From the NCBI GenBank assembly GCA_021234155.1, contig JAJEKV010000047.1, forward strand, positions 594,534 through 658,533: DNA of 64,000 nt, given 5' to 3'. Below the pieces are notes generated by a model. That model made no database searches, was not told the origin of the DNA, and was given only the letters and a program-made list of their open reading frames with translations. Shown piece by piece: positions 47,041 to 59,850 of this stretch; position 1 is the stretch's first letter; each line of letters opens with the position of its first letter. The stretch is from Isoetes taiwanensis. Taxonomy: Eukaryota; Streptophyta; Lycopodiopsida; Isoetales; Isoetaceae. Made by a program: the position numbers and the translations under genes.

Positions 47041-48429
47041 TTTTCCTCTCGTGCTTCACAATGTGTCGGCTTTCTTTTCTTTATAAAATATGGTATTGTC
47101 GATCACAGGGGCACAAAAGTGGGTTTAACTGACTGGCAACCGACCCTTGGCAACTCTCTATGAGGAAGGTTGTGTACTCGAAGCCTGAAGTCCTCTGTCA
47201 TTGTTTTGCACCATGATGTAAGTTTGGTGACTAATCATAGGCATTAGATCAATTGGGCCGGTCCATTCTTTGCTTGTAGCATGGGGAGGCTGAAATCACC
47301 TCGTCAGTGGTATGAAGGCGTGGGCGTAGAATGCTGCGTCAGTGGCTGAAATCCAATTGTTGCGGGGCCATGAAGAGGAGGGTGGGGCTGCACATGGTCC
47401 TCCTGACAGTAGACTCCTTCTGGCGGAAATAAGCAGTCTAAGTCCAACGGTTTTGCATCCATTTATTTAAAATCGGCCTTTAGATTTTTAGATTTGTGTA
47501 ATAAATGTGTGTGATGTGATGCGCCCGTGGCAATATGTCGTCAACACCGTCCGATAGCAGTATCTATTTTATGGCATTTATGGTAGCATAGTGTATCATT
47601 ATCCATATCATCTATGGTTGCCGGTTAAATATCATCTGTTTTTGTTCTTATAGTGCTATAGAATAATTGTCGGTGGTTTGGAGAACAGGGTGGGGTTTTA
47701 TAATCTATTTCATTTAAGATACATAAGAAAGGGTGAATATATCACTCTGGTGCGACTTTCTTACGGTAAAGGCTTAAAACACTTAGAATATGTCTGAGCG
47801 GATCGTAGATGTTTGATAGCAGCAAAGGTGTGATTTGATTCCAACAATTTGGAAACTAATACCGCGACATCAATACAAGGATCCTCTGGATGGCAAAACT
47901 ATGATCAACACCACTGTGTTATCAAGATGATCGACATCTATCTAGATGTTTGTGATGGGTGTAACTGTAATCAAGACTCGTGGACACTGGCCTGCGTCTT
48001 TGTTGCCATTTATGAAGCGAAGGCCTCTCAAAGTGAGCTTCAATCCAAAATTCTAATCTCCATACTTGATCTTTTTAGCATCCTGCGCAATGCTTTTTGC
48101 ATGCACCACTTCTGTTTTAGTTGGATCATTATAATCAACCACCTACATTGAGAATGGATTGGACTTCTTGAGCCAGCGCCTTTGGTGCACCCTAGTTCAG
48201 CGAGGCGGGAGAGCAATAATAATAGCATCGGGCGAAGTGGCAATGGAAAATATCTTGATATGTGATGTGACTTCTTGATGGATGTGGGGAGTAGTTGTAC
48301 AGCAGCTCTAGTGGTAGCTATGGCAGCATCAGCCTAAGGGATTTTGCATCGCATCCCCGAACTCAGCGTTGGGTGGCCTGAACCTTTACTTTATCTTGGA
48401 CCAAGCCCCTTGCTCCTTTGGTGCGATTA

Positions 48430-48750
48430 ATGGTCCTCACATGAGCCAGCTCCTTTCTACATTGTTCCTATTGTCGGGAAGTGAGATCGTGATCGACATC
48501 AGTGAGATGCCCTTTACCTTCACTCGGCGCCAGCCAGGCATCTCTGAAAGTGATGAAGCAGTGAACGGTATGGTGACAATGCATAGCCGACAATCGAGCA
48601 TTGAACACCATGACAAGTGGCCTTGATAATGTGTACAGGAGCATGGAGCCTCATGAGTGACAAGACTGTTGTGTGGATCCAATCGATAAGGTTCTCCACT
48701 ACTACTTCAGGGAGGCCTCGAACCACCACATTGTGCCTCCTGTGACTCTG
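48430..48750 (-). pseudogene. LINE ORF1-like RNA-binding fragment
   Basis: The minus strand reads RRHNVVVRGLPEVVVENLID, then VHIIKATC, SIVGYALSPYRSLLHHFQRC and, after a shift, GHLTDVDHDLTSRQ-stop-EQCRKELAHV. The pattern RRxNVVVxGLPE, then a basic block, then DxDLTxxQxxxRKEL, is that of the RRM-like and C-terminal parts of L1 ORF1 proteins. It lies upstream of the RT, as expected. Confidence 0.5.
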
Positions 48751-48999
48751 CTCCTATTGCTCATTGAGCTTTGAGGCAATGTTCATCGCATTGGTGCAAC
48801 TTGTTGTGGCTATACGTTGGGAGATATTGTTGCGTGGTGGAGCCTATGGTGGTTGTCGGTGGCGGTGTATACGGCCAGTGGCGTGATGTAAGCTTCTTGG
48901 GTGGTCGCTTCAACCCATAGGCCCAGGACACAGGCTCTTCCTTTGTGTTGCCCGCGATTCGTGCATGCATTGTTTTAGCTGCTCATGACATCTATGCTG

Positions 49000-51900
49000 G
49001 AGTAGTTATCACGCGTGGCTGACTCCACACAGCCCTCTTACCTCGATCTGCCCGTTCCATATATCAACCCACGAAGTTTAGAGGCCATCATTTTAGCTAA
49101 AAGGGTTTTCTGTTTGTTCAGAACCTTGTGAAAGGTTTGCTTGAGTCTTGATGTTCCCATTAACTTTCTTTAATGTTTTGGTTATGCCTCCCCTCTACGC
49201 TTCATGTAGAGATAGAATGTCAAGTCTCTTACCTTTCGAAATGACCCATCCTGTTATGCAAAATGGGATGCTAGACCTATATTTACATATTTAACATCAC
49301 TTAAGACCCTAATAGGCAGGGCAAATTGGGAAAAATAAGTTTCACTGGCACAAGTCACGAGTTTGGGAATACCTTTCTTTCATTGAGACTTCGATTTAAA
49401 TTAGCTTCCTTTCTATTCCTACTAATACATGTCGTAGAAAGCTACATATGCGCTCCAAAGCCTATAAAGTAAAGTTCTTGCTATGAGAATCGACCAATTT
49501 TGTAGCAGAGTCGAGTTCTCATTTCTAGGGTTTGGCTCCAAATATGAAAGACATGATTTTGGTTCAGGGTTTTTGTTGCTTTGTCTTTCCAATGCTTTAA
49601 TTACATCAAAATAAACCATTTAGTTTATTTCTGGGCTGTTGTCAAACTCTATTTTGTGTGTGATCTATGGATCTCTCTCTTTTGTTATAGTAATGTCAAT
49701 TTTGTACTTGTTTTCCTATAATAATGAATATATAACCTCATTTACAAAAGAAAAGATTTAGATTTTGCGACGTTGGTACATTCCTTCTATATCTTCAAAT
49801 TACTTATGTATATGGTGGTGCTCACAGTCTTGTATTTATCAAATGCCATAGGAGCTAGTAGTAGAGAACATTACGAATGTCTTAGTCGTATACTATAAGG
49901 ACACACGGGCCTTTTTTATTAAGCATATGACCAATTTATAGCTTAGGAATACGGGTGTCTGCTTCTATGAGTTTGGTTACAAAATAAAGAAAACTTGATA
50001 GTCATTCACGTACCTAAGCTATAACGCATTTCTAAACCTCATGTAAACAAAAGTGATGTCACAGATAAATTATAGTTAGAACTATCTGAGTCAGAATGAG
50101 TTCCAGCTTCATTTGAGATAATTGCTAGCATGTTGAAATATGCAGTAGTACATAGGGCTCTTGTATATTTCTAGCTTGCAGAAGTGTATTTATTTTCCTT
50201 AGCTAACCTTGAGATGCTCATTTCATGGATTTGTGGAGATGATAGTTTGTCAATCAGTGACTTTTAGATTTGGTATGTTCTACCTTGAAAGTTGGCAACG
50301 AGATGAAGAAATAGAGAAAGCTTGAATGTTATATTGGAAGTATTTTAGCATCAAAATGGATCAAATTAAAAAGAATGTAAGAACAATGCTAGATACTAGT
50401 AACTCATACTAGGAGGATGGGATCTAAGGCTGAACATGGTTGGATTTGGTATGAAGAGAGTGCTCATTTCATGCTCAGGAGGTAAGCTTTCTTTTGTTAA
50501 CGTAAAAGAAATTGACATTGTGATTAATTAAGATTAACCTTTCTAATAATTTATTAGGTAGCCAGTTTTAGTCACATATTAGTGTTTGATGAGTGAAAGC
50601 GTCTTTGGCATTCATTATCTTAAACCCTGGCAAATCATGGCCTGAGCCCCATGTTCAGCCCACAGTGCACTTACAGGCACAGGGTGTGGGCGTGGGTTGA
50701 TGTTAGGAGCCTAAGGGCTCTTTAGCCAGATCTTTTATGGTGTTGTGATTACTTATAAGCTCGACATTGTGGATTCTTTAGAACATAAGGCATTGCCATT
50801 ATATATAGTAGGATATTCTATAGAGAGTTGTCCTCATAGCTGTTAGAATAATAATAAAATTAATGAGCAAGCTTGATCTGATCGACAATTTTGATTAACT
50901 TCTCCAGGAAGTAATGTGTCCTTATGGCGGGCATCGTTGTACAATATAAATTCATTTCTAAGCGGATGATATAATTAAACCTACCTCTTCATTTGATGCA
51001 CGAACTAACAGCAACTTGGAGCTCATGAGATGGACCCAGTGAGAAAAGGTCATCATATAGTCGCCAGCGGACTACTGCTGTACCACCATCTGACAAAACC
51101 CTTAAATCCAGACTTTGGATATGATCTCATTAAAATATGAGTATTTAGCGGAAACTTCGATTGAAAACGAGGCGGCAAGGTTGAGCTGACCATGAACATC
51201 GCGGTCGTTAGGCGGTATGAGCACACGGCGGCAGCCAGGGCTCACACACGCGCCGTGGATGACTGGAGGATCAGGGTCTATGCCGATTTTAGCATATTCA
51301 GGCGAAGGTTGCCTTGCCCCAGGTGAAGCCGATTGGGGGTACCTTTAAGGTTTTAGGGGCAATAAAAACCCGAACAATGTCGGCATCTAAAATGGAAGAA
51401 GCAAGGGCGAAAGGAGAGTGACAAGGCAGCAGACCAAGAAACGTGGTTGGAAACCAATGGTTTAATTTGTTGGTGGAGTGTGGTCTGAAGGATCTCGTCG
51501 TGATCTAATCCTTTCTCTCAGGTTCCTTCTTATCCTAAGGGTATCGTGCTTTCTCTTTAAAATCCTTTTACATTTGACACGTAACATTTCTTCATCAGAG
51601 CAGGTTGCAGATATTCATTATCTCATCTCAGTTTTTAATGCATCTGCTTTCTATTGTAATGGGCTTCCTGCCCCTACTTTTATTTTATTTATGCTTCTGT
51701 TGCCTATAGCCACCTTGGATTTTAGTATCATGGACCATTGCTGTACATGCTTCCATACCTATATCAATATTGGTGATGATCTCCACTTCCTGACACATTA
51801 CGATACGAGATGGTGGTTGTTGATAAGCTGGCATCTAATGAAGATCTTGAAATTTCCTATTTCAGATACAGTGTTTGTCAGGTTAAGCGGCTCAATTGTG

Positions 51901-54900
51901 TCAAAAGCTCTTTTGATAGCATTCTTGGACCTAGAGGCTCCTGCGACAGGTCTGTATATTTGAGGCAACATAAAGTACCTACAAGGCACTCACCTTTTCT
52001 ACAGCATCCATGTGTGCAATGATTACTTTCATTTGGTCTTTACAAAGTGGAGTACTACTATATGGAAAAACAACATTGGACTGAATGAAAACATCTTTAT
52101 AGAAGGGCTGATACTTGAAACTGCTTACAACGTGCTCCTGAGCAATGTCTTCCTTCTTTGCATGTGGAGACATTTTGCATCATTTTGGTTCTGAGGCATC
52201 ACCACGCTTGAGACACTAGTTATAAGTAGTTTGTGCATCTCAATTTACTGCATGTCAGTGAGGTTTTAGTTCTTCAATAAATGGTCCACCTCAAACAAGG
52301 GCCGGGGATTATGCCTGGTGGTGCAGGTCTGCAGCTTCATTCCACTAAGCTGACACTTCCATGTGCTTCAATAGGATTTTAACGTTCTCTTGGTACTAAA
52401 GATGCATTTTGTAGGTACGTTGGAACCCTTCTTAATAGTCTTTCCTGGTGAGTTCACTAGGTAGCCGATCTGTGAGAGATGGACCGTGGCCAGAAGGAAC
52501 TTGAAATTGTCATCGATCTGTGTCATTTACCTGCTGTTGGTCACACTTCTGACTCTGGCATGATCAGCATTCCCTTCAATATGCCACGACAGGTTGGCCA
52601 GAAACCAGTTTCAGGACCAACGGAAGGGAGAACTCCATATTGCTGGAACAGCCAGGACCATGCTGGGCGGCAGGTCAGGACTGCTCACTGCCCACAAAGT
52701 GACCCAGGCTCTCCACAGCCATGGCTCAGGCTAAGGCCCATAGCTTGGGCTGCCTCCTTGTACACCTTTGCGTAGGCCGAGAGCATTTCTGGGTGACTGC
52801 TCAGAGACAAGCTAAATATATCTTAACTCGTTAAACCATCAGATATACAGCGTAATAAGCCTTGGATGCTGAATGACTAAATCAAATTTTCTTCTTCTTC
52901 CATACCACACTTCCTACTTCCAGCGAGAGAACTTCGGGAGCCACTTATGATAGCTCTTTGACTAACTTGGTGCAGCGAGGCTGAACATAGGTAATAGGAC
53001 TGTACCGCGACTTCGCTCATGCTTGCCCCAACTATGAATGTTCATTACCAGGATGCTCTACTTTGAAGAAGATCTGTTTCATGTCTAGAAACTCAATAAC
53101 TGATGGTGCTTACACATACCTTCCCTATGACTGAATCCAGAATACCCTTGAGTTCTGGGCTGCACAGGTGCATCCTGACTGTGTGGTGCCTTCTGATGGT
53201 GCGCCAGCACTGTAATCCCCTAAACCCTGGAAATCTGACTATAGAGGTACACATGTCGAAAGGAAGGCATGTACCACTTTGATTGGGGAGGTTTGTCCAT
53301 GGCTGCTCCTATTTCTAGTTAAGTGATGCAGAAGAAGAAACTTCAGTAGGCTGGTGTTTACTGGAGTCATAAATCCTGTGAGGGTCTTCTTTGAGCTAAG
53401 GAGACTCAAGAAGGGCCATTTACCACCAGATTCTGACGCATGTGACCAACTCTCAACTCTGCAGAAACAAGTAGATGTGAAGCCATTGACTAATGACCCT
53501 CTAGTTTATGAACTTGCAGACGTGTTGTAGGCGGAAATGTCAAATTGAGTACTTTCTTTACAGTTTAGACAATTCTGTGTCCACTGACTTATTTCTGAAA
53601 ATATTCAACTTCCTCAACTTTCCTTCAATCTCCTGGAATGTGGACATAAATAGGCTCAATGGGGACTGACTACAAGAAGCATGAGATAATTCCTACATAC
53701 ATGATACAGGAAGCCTGGAAAACAAGGAAGGAAGTAAGCCTTGCAACATGTGTCCCCGTTTGCAATTTCAGAAGTTCATTGCTGGGCACTTCAAAGTTAT
53801 CCTCTTTGTGCCTTGTGACCGGGGTTTATGGGCAAATGGGAACATTCACGGTAAATGGGCATGTATCAGACTCTGTTGCTGTTAATGGTTTAAAATAAGT
53901 CCGCCCACTTCATCCTCTCAACTTCAAGCAGAAGGTCATCTTTAGAGTTGAAGACGATGATACTCAGGTCCCAGAGCTGATTTTGCTCCAGTACTATAAG
54001 GTCTAAAAGTAGAGACAATGAATGGTAAAATACCAGTGCTTTGCGGAGTTCAGCTACTTACTGTTCTGTTTTGCCTTTCGGTCACTTTTGATATATAGAA
54101 AAATGGGTGCATTGGAATAAGCATAAACCAGTGATTAGCCCAGATACCCGAAATCTCATTGAGCCCGTCCTTCTATCGGGGCCAAGGTTTTCTTGCATCT
54201 CATCTGACCTTTCAAAGCAATTCTTCATAACTCATGTAACCCCAGTAACTGCAATATCCTCGTATTCGTACGTACGGCGCGCCGCTGACGCGCGGGCTGT
54301 TTGGTAATTCCTGGACTGATCTGGGCATTTGGTAATTTCAGGGAGGTCACCGGCCGCCGGGCCCTGGCTGTTCCTTGGGTGGGTTTGGTGCATGTCAGGT
54401 GCTGAATGGCGGACCTGGCTTTGCTTGGTGCCACCAAATTAGACACAGATGCTAAGGAAAGAACTAATACCAGCACATACGCCATGGTTTAATAAAGGAT
54501 ACAACATTTCAATAGTCTGGACCGACCATGTTGTGCTTCCACAGAGAAAGAATATGTATTCAGTTTTCATGATTTCTGCTGCTCCTTCTGCCACCCAGAC
54601 GGCAGCCCAGATTTTTCTAAATGGCATCTTCGACCCTTGAATGGTTTCCATGTGAATGGTGCTATTATCAGCTGATCACTAAGAGGGCTAACATTCTAAA
54701 CTCTTGATGTCAACCGGATAAATCCTCTTTTCCTCTTGATGATTGCCATTTTGGGCTTCTCCAGATAAATTTGTGTGAAGTTTTGATAGTTATCCTTCAC
54801 TACCATCAATTGGCTGCTTTAATTGCAAAGTCTCAGTTACCACAGCATATTACATATTCTCTTTGTATCAATTCTGTATTTATTATCCAAATAATAGTAT

Positions 54901-56190
54901 TGACCCTACCTCTATGTAATAGTTGTTTTGGATCTAGTTCTTCCATTATCAGTGCTCCTCTCGGCTTGCTCCTTTAAGTGATATGAATTGTTTGCAGATG
55001 CACTGTGATTATCACTGAATATGTAAATGCTCCTTGATTCTGGGAATCCATATATAGTGAAACTAGATAATCTCAGCTTCCTTTCTTCTTTCATGGTCCC
55101 GACCGCTTCAAGTTAGATGGTGTTCTTGGAGGCTCACATATCAAGGCATATCTGTCACAGATTCTTTGAGATCACCTCCTGCACTGGCCATCAGTGTCGG
55201 CAACCTGTTCGGGGAGGCTGGAGGATGGTTCTCCGGTCATCGAGGGGTTATGTACTGACCAGGCCCAATGACAGGAACTAACTGATTTGTAGACCCATTC
55301 ATTCCCGTTTCAGCCTGGTTCTGACTTCTCACGGATGCCGGATGGCTAACACGAGAGGCTGGCTGATGCAAGGATCATGAAAAGGTGGACTAAACCCTTT
55401 GGCTGGGATAATAAAATCAACTGGTTGCCAGAGGCAGGGATATTCGGACCGCATGCGGATCAACTCTCAACTCAACACAGAGACTTTGATCAATGGTGCC
55501 TTTTCCTTGCCTTTAATTAATTCTGCTCCTTGATTTTCCCTTGAGGGCACTGGATTTAATTCATAACCTGGAGTAAAATGCCTCTCTTTTCTTTCTTTAC
55601 TGACCATGGATTGCCTCAGATCAGGCCCCAGGTGGAGACAGTTCTCAACCTTGTTATTTATTAGATAGAACATTTTGAACTACAATTTCGAGGACAAATT
55701 TTCCATTGGGTCCTCCTGAAAAATGGCTTGTGACTTTTGGACTACTAATGCCTGAAAGTGAGCTTGTGACTTTTCTGAGACTACTATTCTTACATGACTA
55801 ACAGCAGGGATATCTCTGCTTCTAGGCAAGCCGCTTATACATATGGGTCAGTACCTGGGGATTATGGTTGCATCTTCTAACGAGATGCTTTTGTGTTGGG
55901 CGTTGATGTGCAACAGCTTGTAAGGAAAAACTACGCCTCTTGAATGGAATGATTGGCTTCAATACATTTTGGTACTCATCACTTGTTAGTTTGTGATCGA
56001 TACTCCATTTGTCCTATATCTCAAGGTGGAAGAGCAAAGCAGTGGATCTACTCTCCCCCAATTGCATATTAATTTGAATCCTTATGTTTGCATCATATTT
56101 CTTACATTCATTGTTCTGTTGTCTTAGATTTGGATGTAGGTTGCATTTCCGTCCTTTTATGTAATTGAAAGAACTCTTTCGGGCTTTAGG
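49000..56190. other. Long intergenic region without a recognised gene
   Basis: Frames up to 161 codons (51478-51963) show no known domain. GC rises locally (51150-51300, 54280-54420). One minus-strand frame at 54225-54485 begins with a signal-peptide-like MAYVLVLVLSLASVSNLVA but has no family match or cysteine pattern. Diverged transposon sequence is likely but I could not identify it. Confidence 0.4.
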
Positions 56191-56193
56191 GCA

Positions 56194-56880
56194 TTATATT
56201 CAAATTCTAAAGGTGACCTTTTCCTGGAATGAAGGGATGACTATTTTAACTAATATGAAATTCGTGCCAGGCATCCATTTACTGCGGGAATGGCAAAGTC
56301 CTAACATGTCAAAACCTTCTGGCTATAAGTATAAGAGTGGGATGTATCTCTTTTTGAAGTGCCCAACAATATCTCCTTTTGAATGGTAAATGGGGATATA
56401 CATTTTTTCCCTTTTCATATCTGTATCATGTGCAGACTATTCTTACTTTTCTTTCTTGTAGGCATGGAGGACGTTTTTAGAAGTAAGCCAAATCTTCCAA
56501 AATTATATTTCATCTAACATCATTTTTTAAGCAGCAAAGCACATTTCTTATGTTCTCCAATGAAGAGTCTTCTTCTCGTTGGTCTTGGAATTGGAGCCAC
56601 ACTCTTTATCAGCATATTGAAGAAAACATTGAATCATATAAAGTTGGCAAATAAACAATTGGTAAATGACATTGTTATTGATCCACTAAGCTCTTTATCA
56701 TGGCCATTTTGTTTTCATAGATTGATTTTGTTATCGAATTCTCCTGAAAATTATCGATCTTGAAATCAGTCAGAGGTTCCAAGTGCCCTACAAGTATATT
56801 TTTACCGTGTGTTGCAAGGCAGGGAATCTTTGAATGGTTAAGAAAGTCATGAATGAAGTTTAGAGATAGACCACCCCAGG
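56194..56880 (+). pseudogene. NADPH oxidase (RBOH) pseudogene
   Basis: Plant RBOH enzymes make superoxide at the plasma membrane. This copy keeps part of the FAD/NADPH region. An exon ending at 56385 reads MSKPSGYKYKSGMYLFLKCP then TISPFEW before a GTAAAT donor, the FAD-binding start. A second exon (56462-56661) follows a TTGTAG acceptor: MEDVFRSKPNLPKLY, then LLLVGLGIGATLFISILK, the NADPH-binding glycine-rich segment, where Leu stands for the usual Pro. A third piece near 56815-56880 reads RQGIFEWLRK and VMNEV in shifted frames. The HPFSITSAP block, the transmembrane part, EF hands and C-terminus are missing. Stops separate the pieces, so it is not functional. Confidence 0.82.
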
Positions 56881-56999
56881 TGAGTATAACTTTTAGGTCT
56901 GGGTTATAGCTTGATCGCTATCTGAAGAATACTAAATTTCATTGATAAGCGATGTGTGAGATGCGACTATTTAACTAGTGTCTTTTAGGGAAGAGGTGC

Positions 57000-57900
57000 T
57001 TGATCACTAACAATGATACCAAATCCCTCACATACAGGCATACATTGTTTAAAGACAGGCTGAAGGTATCAGCCTTATGTGATTGATTATTAACTGGTTT
57101 CTCCTTAGCTAAGGTTGCACTTTGCAAAGCCCAAAATGAAAAAAGAAAAGATTTAGTAAAACTTTGCATCTCTGCACAAAGATTTGCTGTATCTGGATGA
57201 GTGCTTGTAAGCGGTTGCATAGTATCATTCTCAACACCACTGACCCCACAAAGTGTTCAGCCCAATGGTCCAAGGAATACTTATCAATGAACTTAGACAC
57301 ACCAATTCTGAGGATTCAGCTCGACAAAAATACTATATTCAATTTTCAAAATTTTTAGGAGGAGATCATTTGTTATTCTGTAATAACTATCATTCTTTAC
57401 GCGGTCAATATTGATATATAGGCGTTGTCCGGCGCTGCAACAAAGGCTTGCATCCATGATGATAAAAAAATCAGGCATATACATGGGCAAAGTAAACTGG
57501 GCTCGATCACGAGAGCAGACCCAGGTCTATGCACCACATGGCTAGTAGGATGTAATGCAATATTTATGTAATTATAATACATAGATCATGTTAATGATGT
57601 CTAGACCACATTATGATGTCTAGATCTGACAATTTATTCAAGGATAGCTTTTCGTGGCCCATCTCACATCATTTTAAACTCAAACATGGGAGTGAAACAT
57701 GTTCGCCGTATTTCAATCGGAGTTCTTACTAAGTTACGCCGCATTGTTTTTTCCTGCGCCAGCACATCACGAATTACAGAGTTTCAAAGAAAAGTGGAAG
57801 GATTAGGTATGTAAGTTAGGTAAAGGCAAACTTTGCATTTTAGGTCTGTCCTCAATCTGCATTGTGGGATCTGATATCATGTTAGTAAAATGATTATTTT
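57000..57900. other. Intergenic DNA after the RBOH pseudogene
   Basis: No clear coding. I looked for the rest of the RBOH NADPH domain and did not find it. Short minus-strand frames have no motif. Confidence 0.4.
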
Positions 57901-57917
57901 TAAAGTAGTGGAATGCA

Positions 57918-58307
57918 ATGGCTAGAGCTGTGAATAGTGGTGCAAGATTACATCTTTCCAAAGTTGTCCTACTTCAGATTTTGGTCTTAGCAGTGCGGAG
58001 ATGTGCCTCGGTCACTGGGCGGTTGGTTTTAAAGCTTCTTTTGAAACAGAAGTTGGAGTCGCTCCCACTACTTACCAGACTAGATTATTTTCTAACTGCC
58101 CGTCACATATTTGAAGATACTAGTGTAGCTCTAAAAACTTTGTTAGACCTTGTGGAGCTATGCAAACTCGATATTCTTGTTGAAGAGCTTGTTCCAAACG
58201 GCCTCTGTCCCCCTTCAAATATTAATGTTGAAATAAGTAAAATTATTGATAAGGGAAAAGGGGCCATAGTGGTGAGAAAACATAGGTTTCTCAACAACTC
58301 TAATTGA
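57918..58307 (+). CDS. Hypothetical frame upstream of the PPR exon
   Basis: A 129-codon frame starts MARAVNSGARLHLSKVVLLQ and ends with DKGKGAIVVRKHRFLNNSN. The helical, Leu-rich middle (ALKTLLDLVELCKLDILVEE) would suit a helical-repeat protein. It lies 256 bases upstream of a PPR exon on the same strand, so it may be an earlier exon of that gene. No PPR unit can be aligned in it with confidence. Confidence 0.3.
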   Translation: MARAVNSGARLHLSKVVLLQILVLAVRRCASVTGRLVLKLLLKQKLESLPLLTRLDYFLTARHIFEDTSVALKTLLDLVELCKLDILVEELVPNGLCPPSNINVEISKIIDKGKGAIVVRKHRFLNNSN

Positions 58308-58563
58308 ATCTATATCACGGAGGCGAGGAGAAGAATTTAGAACATGGGTTCTTGGTATATGTATGTTCAATTTCAATTCTGTTAGATCCATGGTTACCTA
58401 AGATTACAAGGGTGGACTTATGCATTGTCATTAAAGAACTAAGTGCAAGAAAATGATTACTTCTTATGCTTCAAGTGTTTGACTAGATGTCGGAAGGGGT
58501 TAGTACAATTGTCCAACATCATGTGTGTACAGTCTTATATTTGTTTGTTATACTTTACTGTAG

Positions 58564-58855
58564 AAACGCTAACAAAGGGAATATGAACGCTATGTTTATG
58601 TCTATGAGTGGGCAGGGTGTAAATAGGGCTGATGGAATTGATCCAGATGAGATAACTTTCAACACTTTTAAAAAATATTCTATACAATCTGGCTCTCCAT
58701 CCAGTAAATGTGAAGAAGTTGTCAGAGATATGAGATTATATGGCCTTAATCCTAACATCAAGACATACAACACATTGATAAAGTCAATTGACAAAGAAGG
58801 ATTGTTTCAAAATGTCGAAAACCTTATTAATGAGATGAAGGTCTTATGGATGTGA
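58564..58855 (+). CDS. Pentatricopeptide repeat (PPR) protein exon or fragment
   Basis: PPR proteins bind organellar RNAs. After a TTTACTGTAG acceptor (58554-58563) the frame reads NANKGNMNAMFMSMSGQG, then a PPR unit of exactly 35 residues starting ITFNTFKKYSIQSG and ending RDMRLYGLNPN, followed by a second, shorter unit IKTYNTLIKSIDKEGLFQNV, ENLINEMKVLWM and a stop. PDE before the first unit and NPN at its end are typical. The second unit is cut three residues short. With only two units it is a terminal exon of a split gene or a gene fragment. It has no internal stop. Confidence 0.6.
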
Positions 58856-58859
58856 GAAA

Positions 58860-59690
58860 TTAAACAATTCTAATCCGCTTAGATTGTGATCTTATTGAGA
58901 CAAAAACAGCTTTTAACCTTCTGAGACTGACCTTAATATTCTGTAATTCAAATTCAAGGCTTGCGACAGATTTCTTCAACCATAGGTACATGAATAAAAT
59001 TCATTTAAGCAAATCAGCACATAGCAAGGCAATGGTCGTTACAATTCATTCATACAGTGATCGTGTTATAATTTCTGAGATGCCATAAATCTGTTTATCT
59101 CGATCTGGTTTTTCTTACATATCATCTTATTCACTGGCCGGCGGGTAGCGGCGGTTCTTATGAGATCGGTTATTTCTATATTTTAATTTTGGTTTGCCAC
59201 CAAATTTCCTTCCTTGGTTGTACAGCTTAGAGCAACGCGTCTTGCCCGATTCGATCGAGCTTTTGCAACAATATCTTAATAGTGCGTTTTCTCAAAAATA
59301 TGGGGCCTTTAGATTACTGGCCAAGTGGCCGGTCATTATCATGCACACTCGTCCACTTTGGCACGGGGCCCCAAGCTTATTGCTTGCTTCATTTGTCCAG
59401 CGAAAATTAAGCTTGTAGCTATTGCATCAGTCGCAGGGGTCCCATAGGCTGGTTGGCAGGGCAGGTAGATGGGGCACGGCCGCAATTTGCAGGCGGACTA
59501 TGTGCATTGCGATTACGGGTTATTGAAGATGAAAGCCATACTCTTGGTTGCCTTTGAGATAATGGGAATCATTTTCGACCTTGCATTCCATTCCACGCTT
59601 CCACAACTTCTCTATTTTCCTTCTGTGCATGACTTGGCATTATACATGCCGGGGGCTAGATAAGCGTGCACCCAGGCCCTGGGTGGTCAT
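58860..59690. other. Intergenic DNA downstream of the PPR exon
   Basis: No gene recognised. Plus-strand frames at 59194-59418 and 59469-59663 have no known motif. Confidence 0.4.
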
Positions 59691-59850
59691 TATCTGTAAC
59701 TTGTCTGTTATCATCATTCTTGGTTTTCCATGAAAGGTTTTAATCCTAGTGATACAATGGATTGTACCCCAACCCATTGTATAGTCCCATGACCTATTGG
59801 TCTTCGTGTTAAAAGGCTTCTTCTATTCTATTTCTTTATTCCTTCGATCC
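59690..59850 (+). mobile_element. LINE/SINE 3' end with TTCTA tail
   Basis: TGGTTTTCCATGAAAGGTTT, a GATACAATGGATTG stretch, CCCATGACCTATTGGTCTTC and a CTTCTATTCTATTTC tail match the family members at 553-735 and 1130-1303. Confidence 0.65.

Larger units (their letters stand above)
44195..49000 (-). mobile_element. Degraded L1-type LINE, nearly full length
   Basis: On the minus strand, from high to low coordinates, come an ORF1-like RNA-binding part (48430-48750), a weakly readable endonuclease interval (47050-48300), the reverse transcriptase (about 46200-47040), the ORF2 C-terminal part (44700-45540) and a 3' end related to the short LINE tails at 16037 and 19270. The order is that of L1-clade non-LTR elements. 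Many stops and frameshifts mark it as old. Its 3' tail near 44195-44300 has AAAAATCACCGCC in place of the pentanucleotide repeat. Confidence 0.75.

Noticed and set aside
51810-52022. MVVVDKLASN as a gypsy integrase
   Set aside because: Only the first few residues resemble the integrase core; the second Asp and the Glu motifs do not follow.
54225-54485. Small secreted protein with a signal-like start
   Set aside because: A hydrophobic start alone is weak; there is no family, cysteine pattern or promoter to support it.
54439-54651. Minus-strand frame with GAAEIMK recalling RBOH membrane region
   Set aside because: It lies on the opposite strand to the RBOH relic and the similarity is limited to a few residues.
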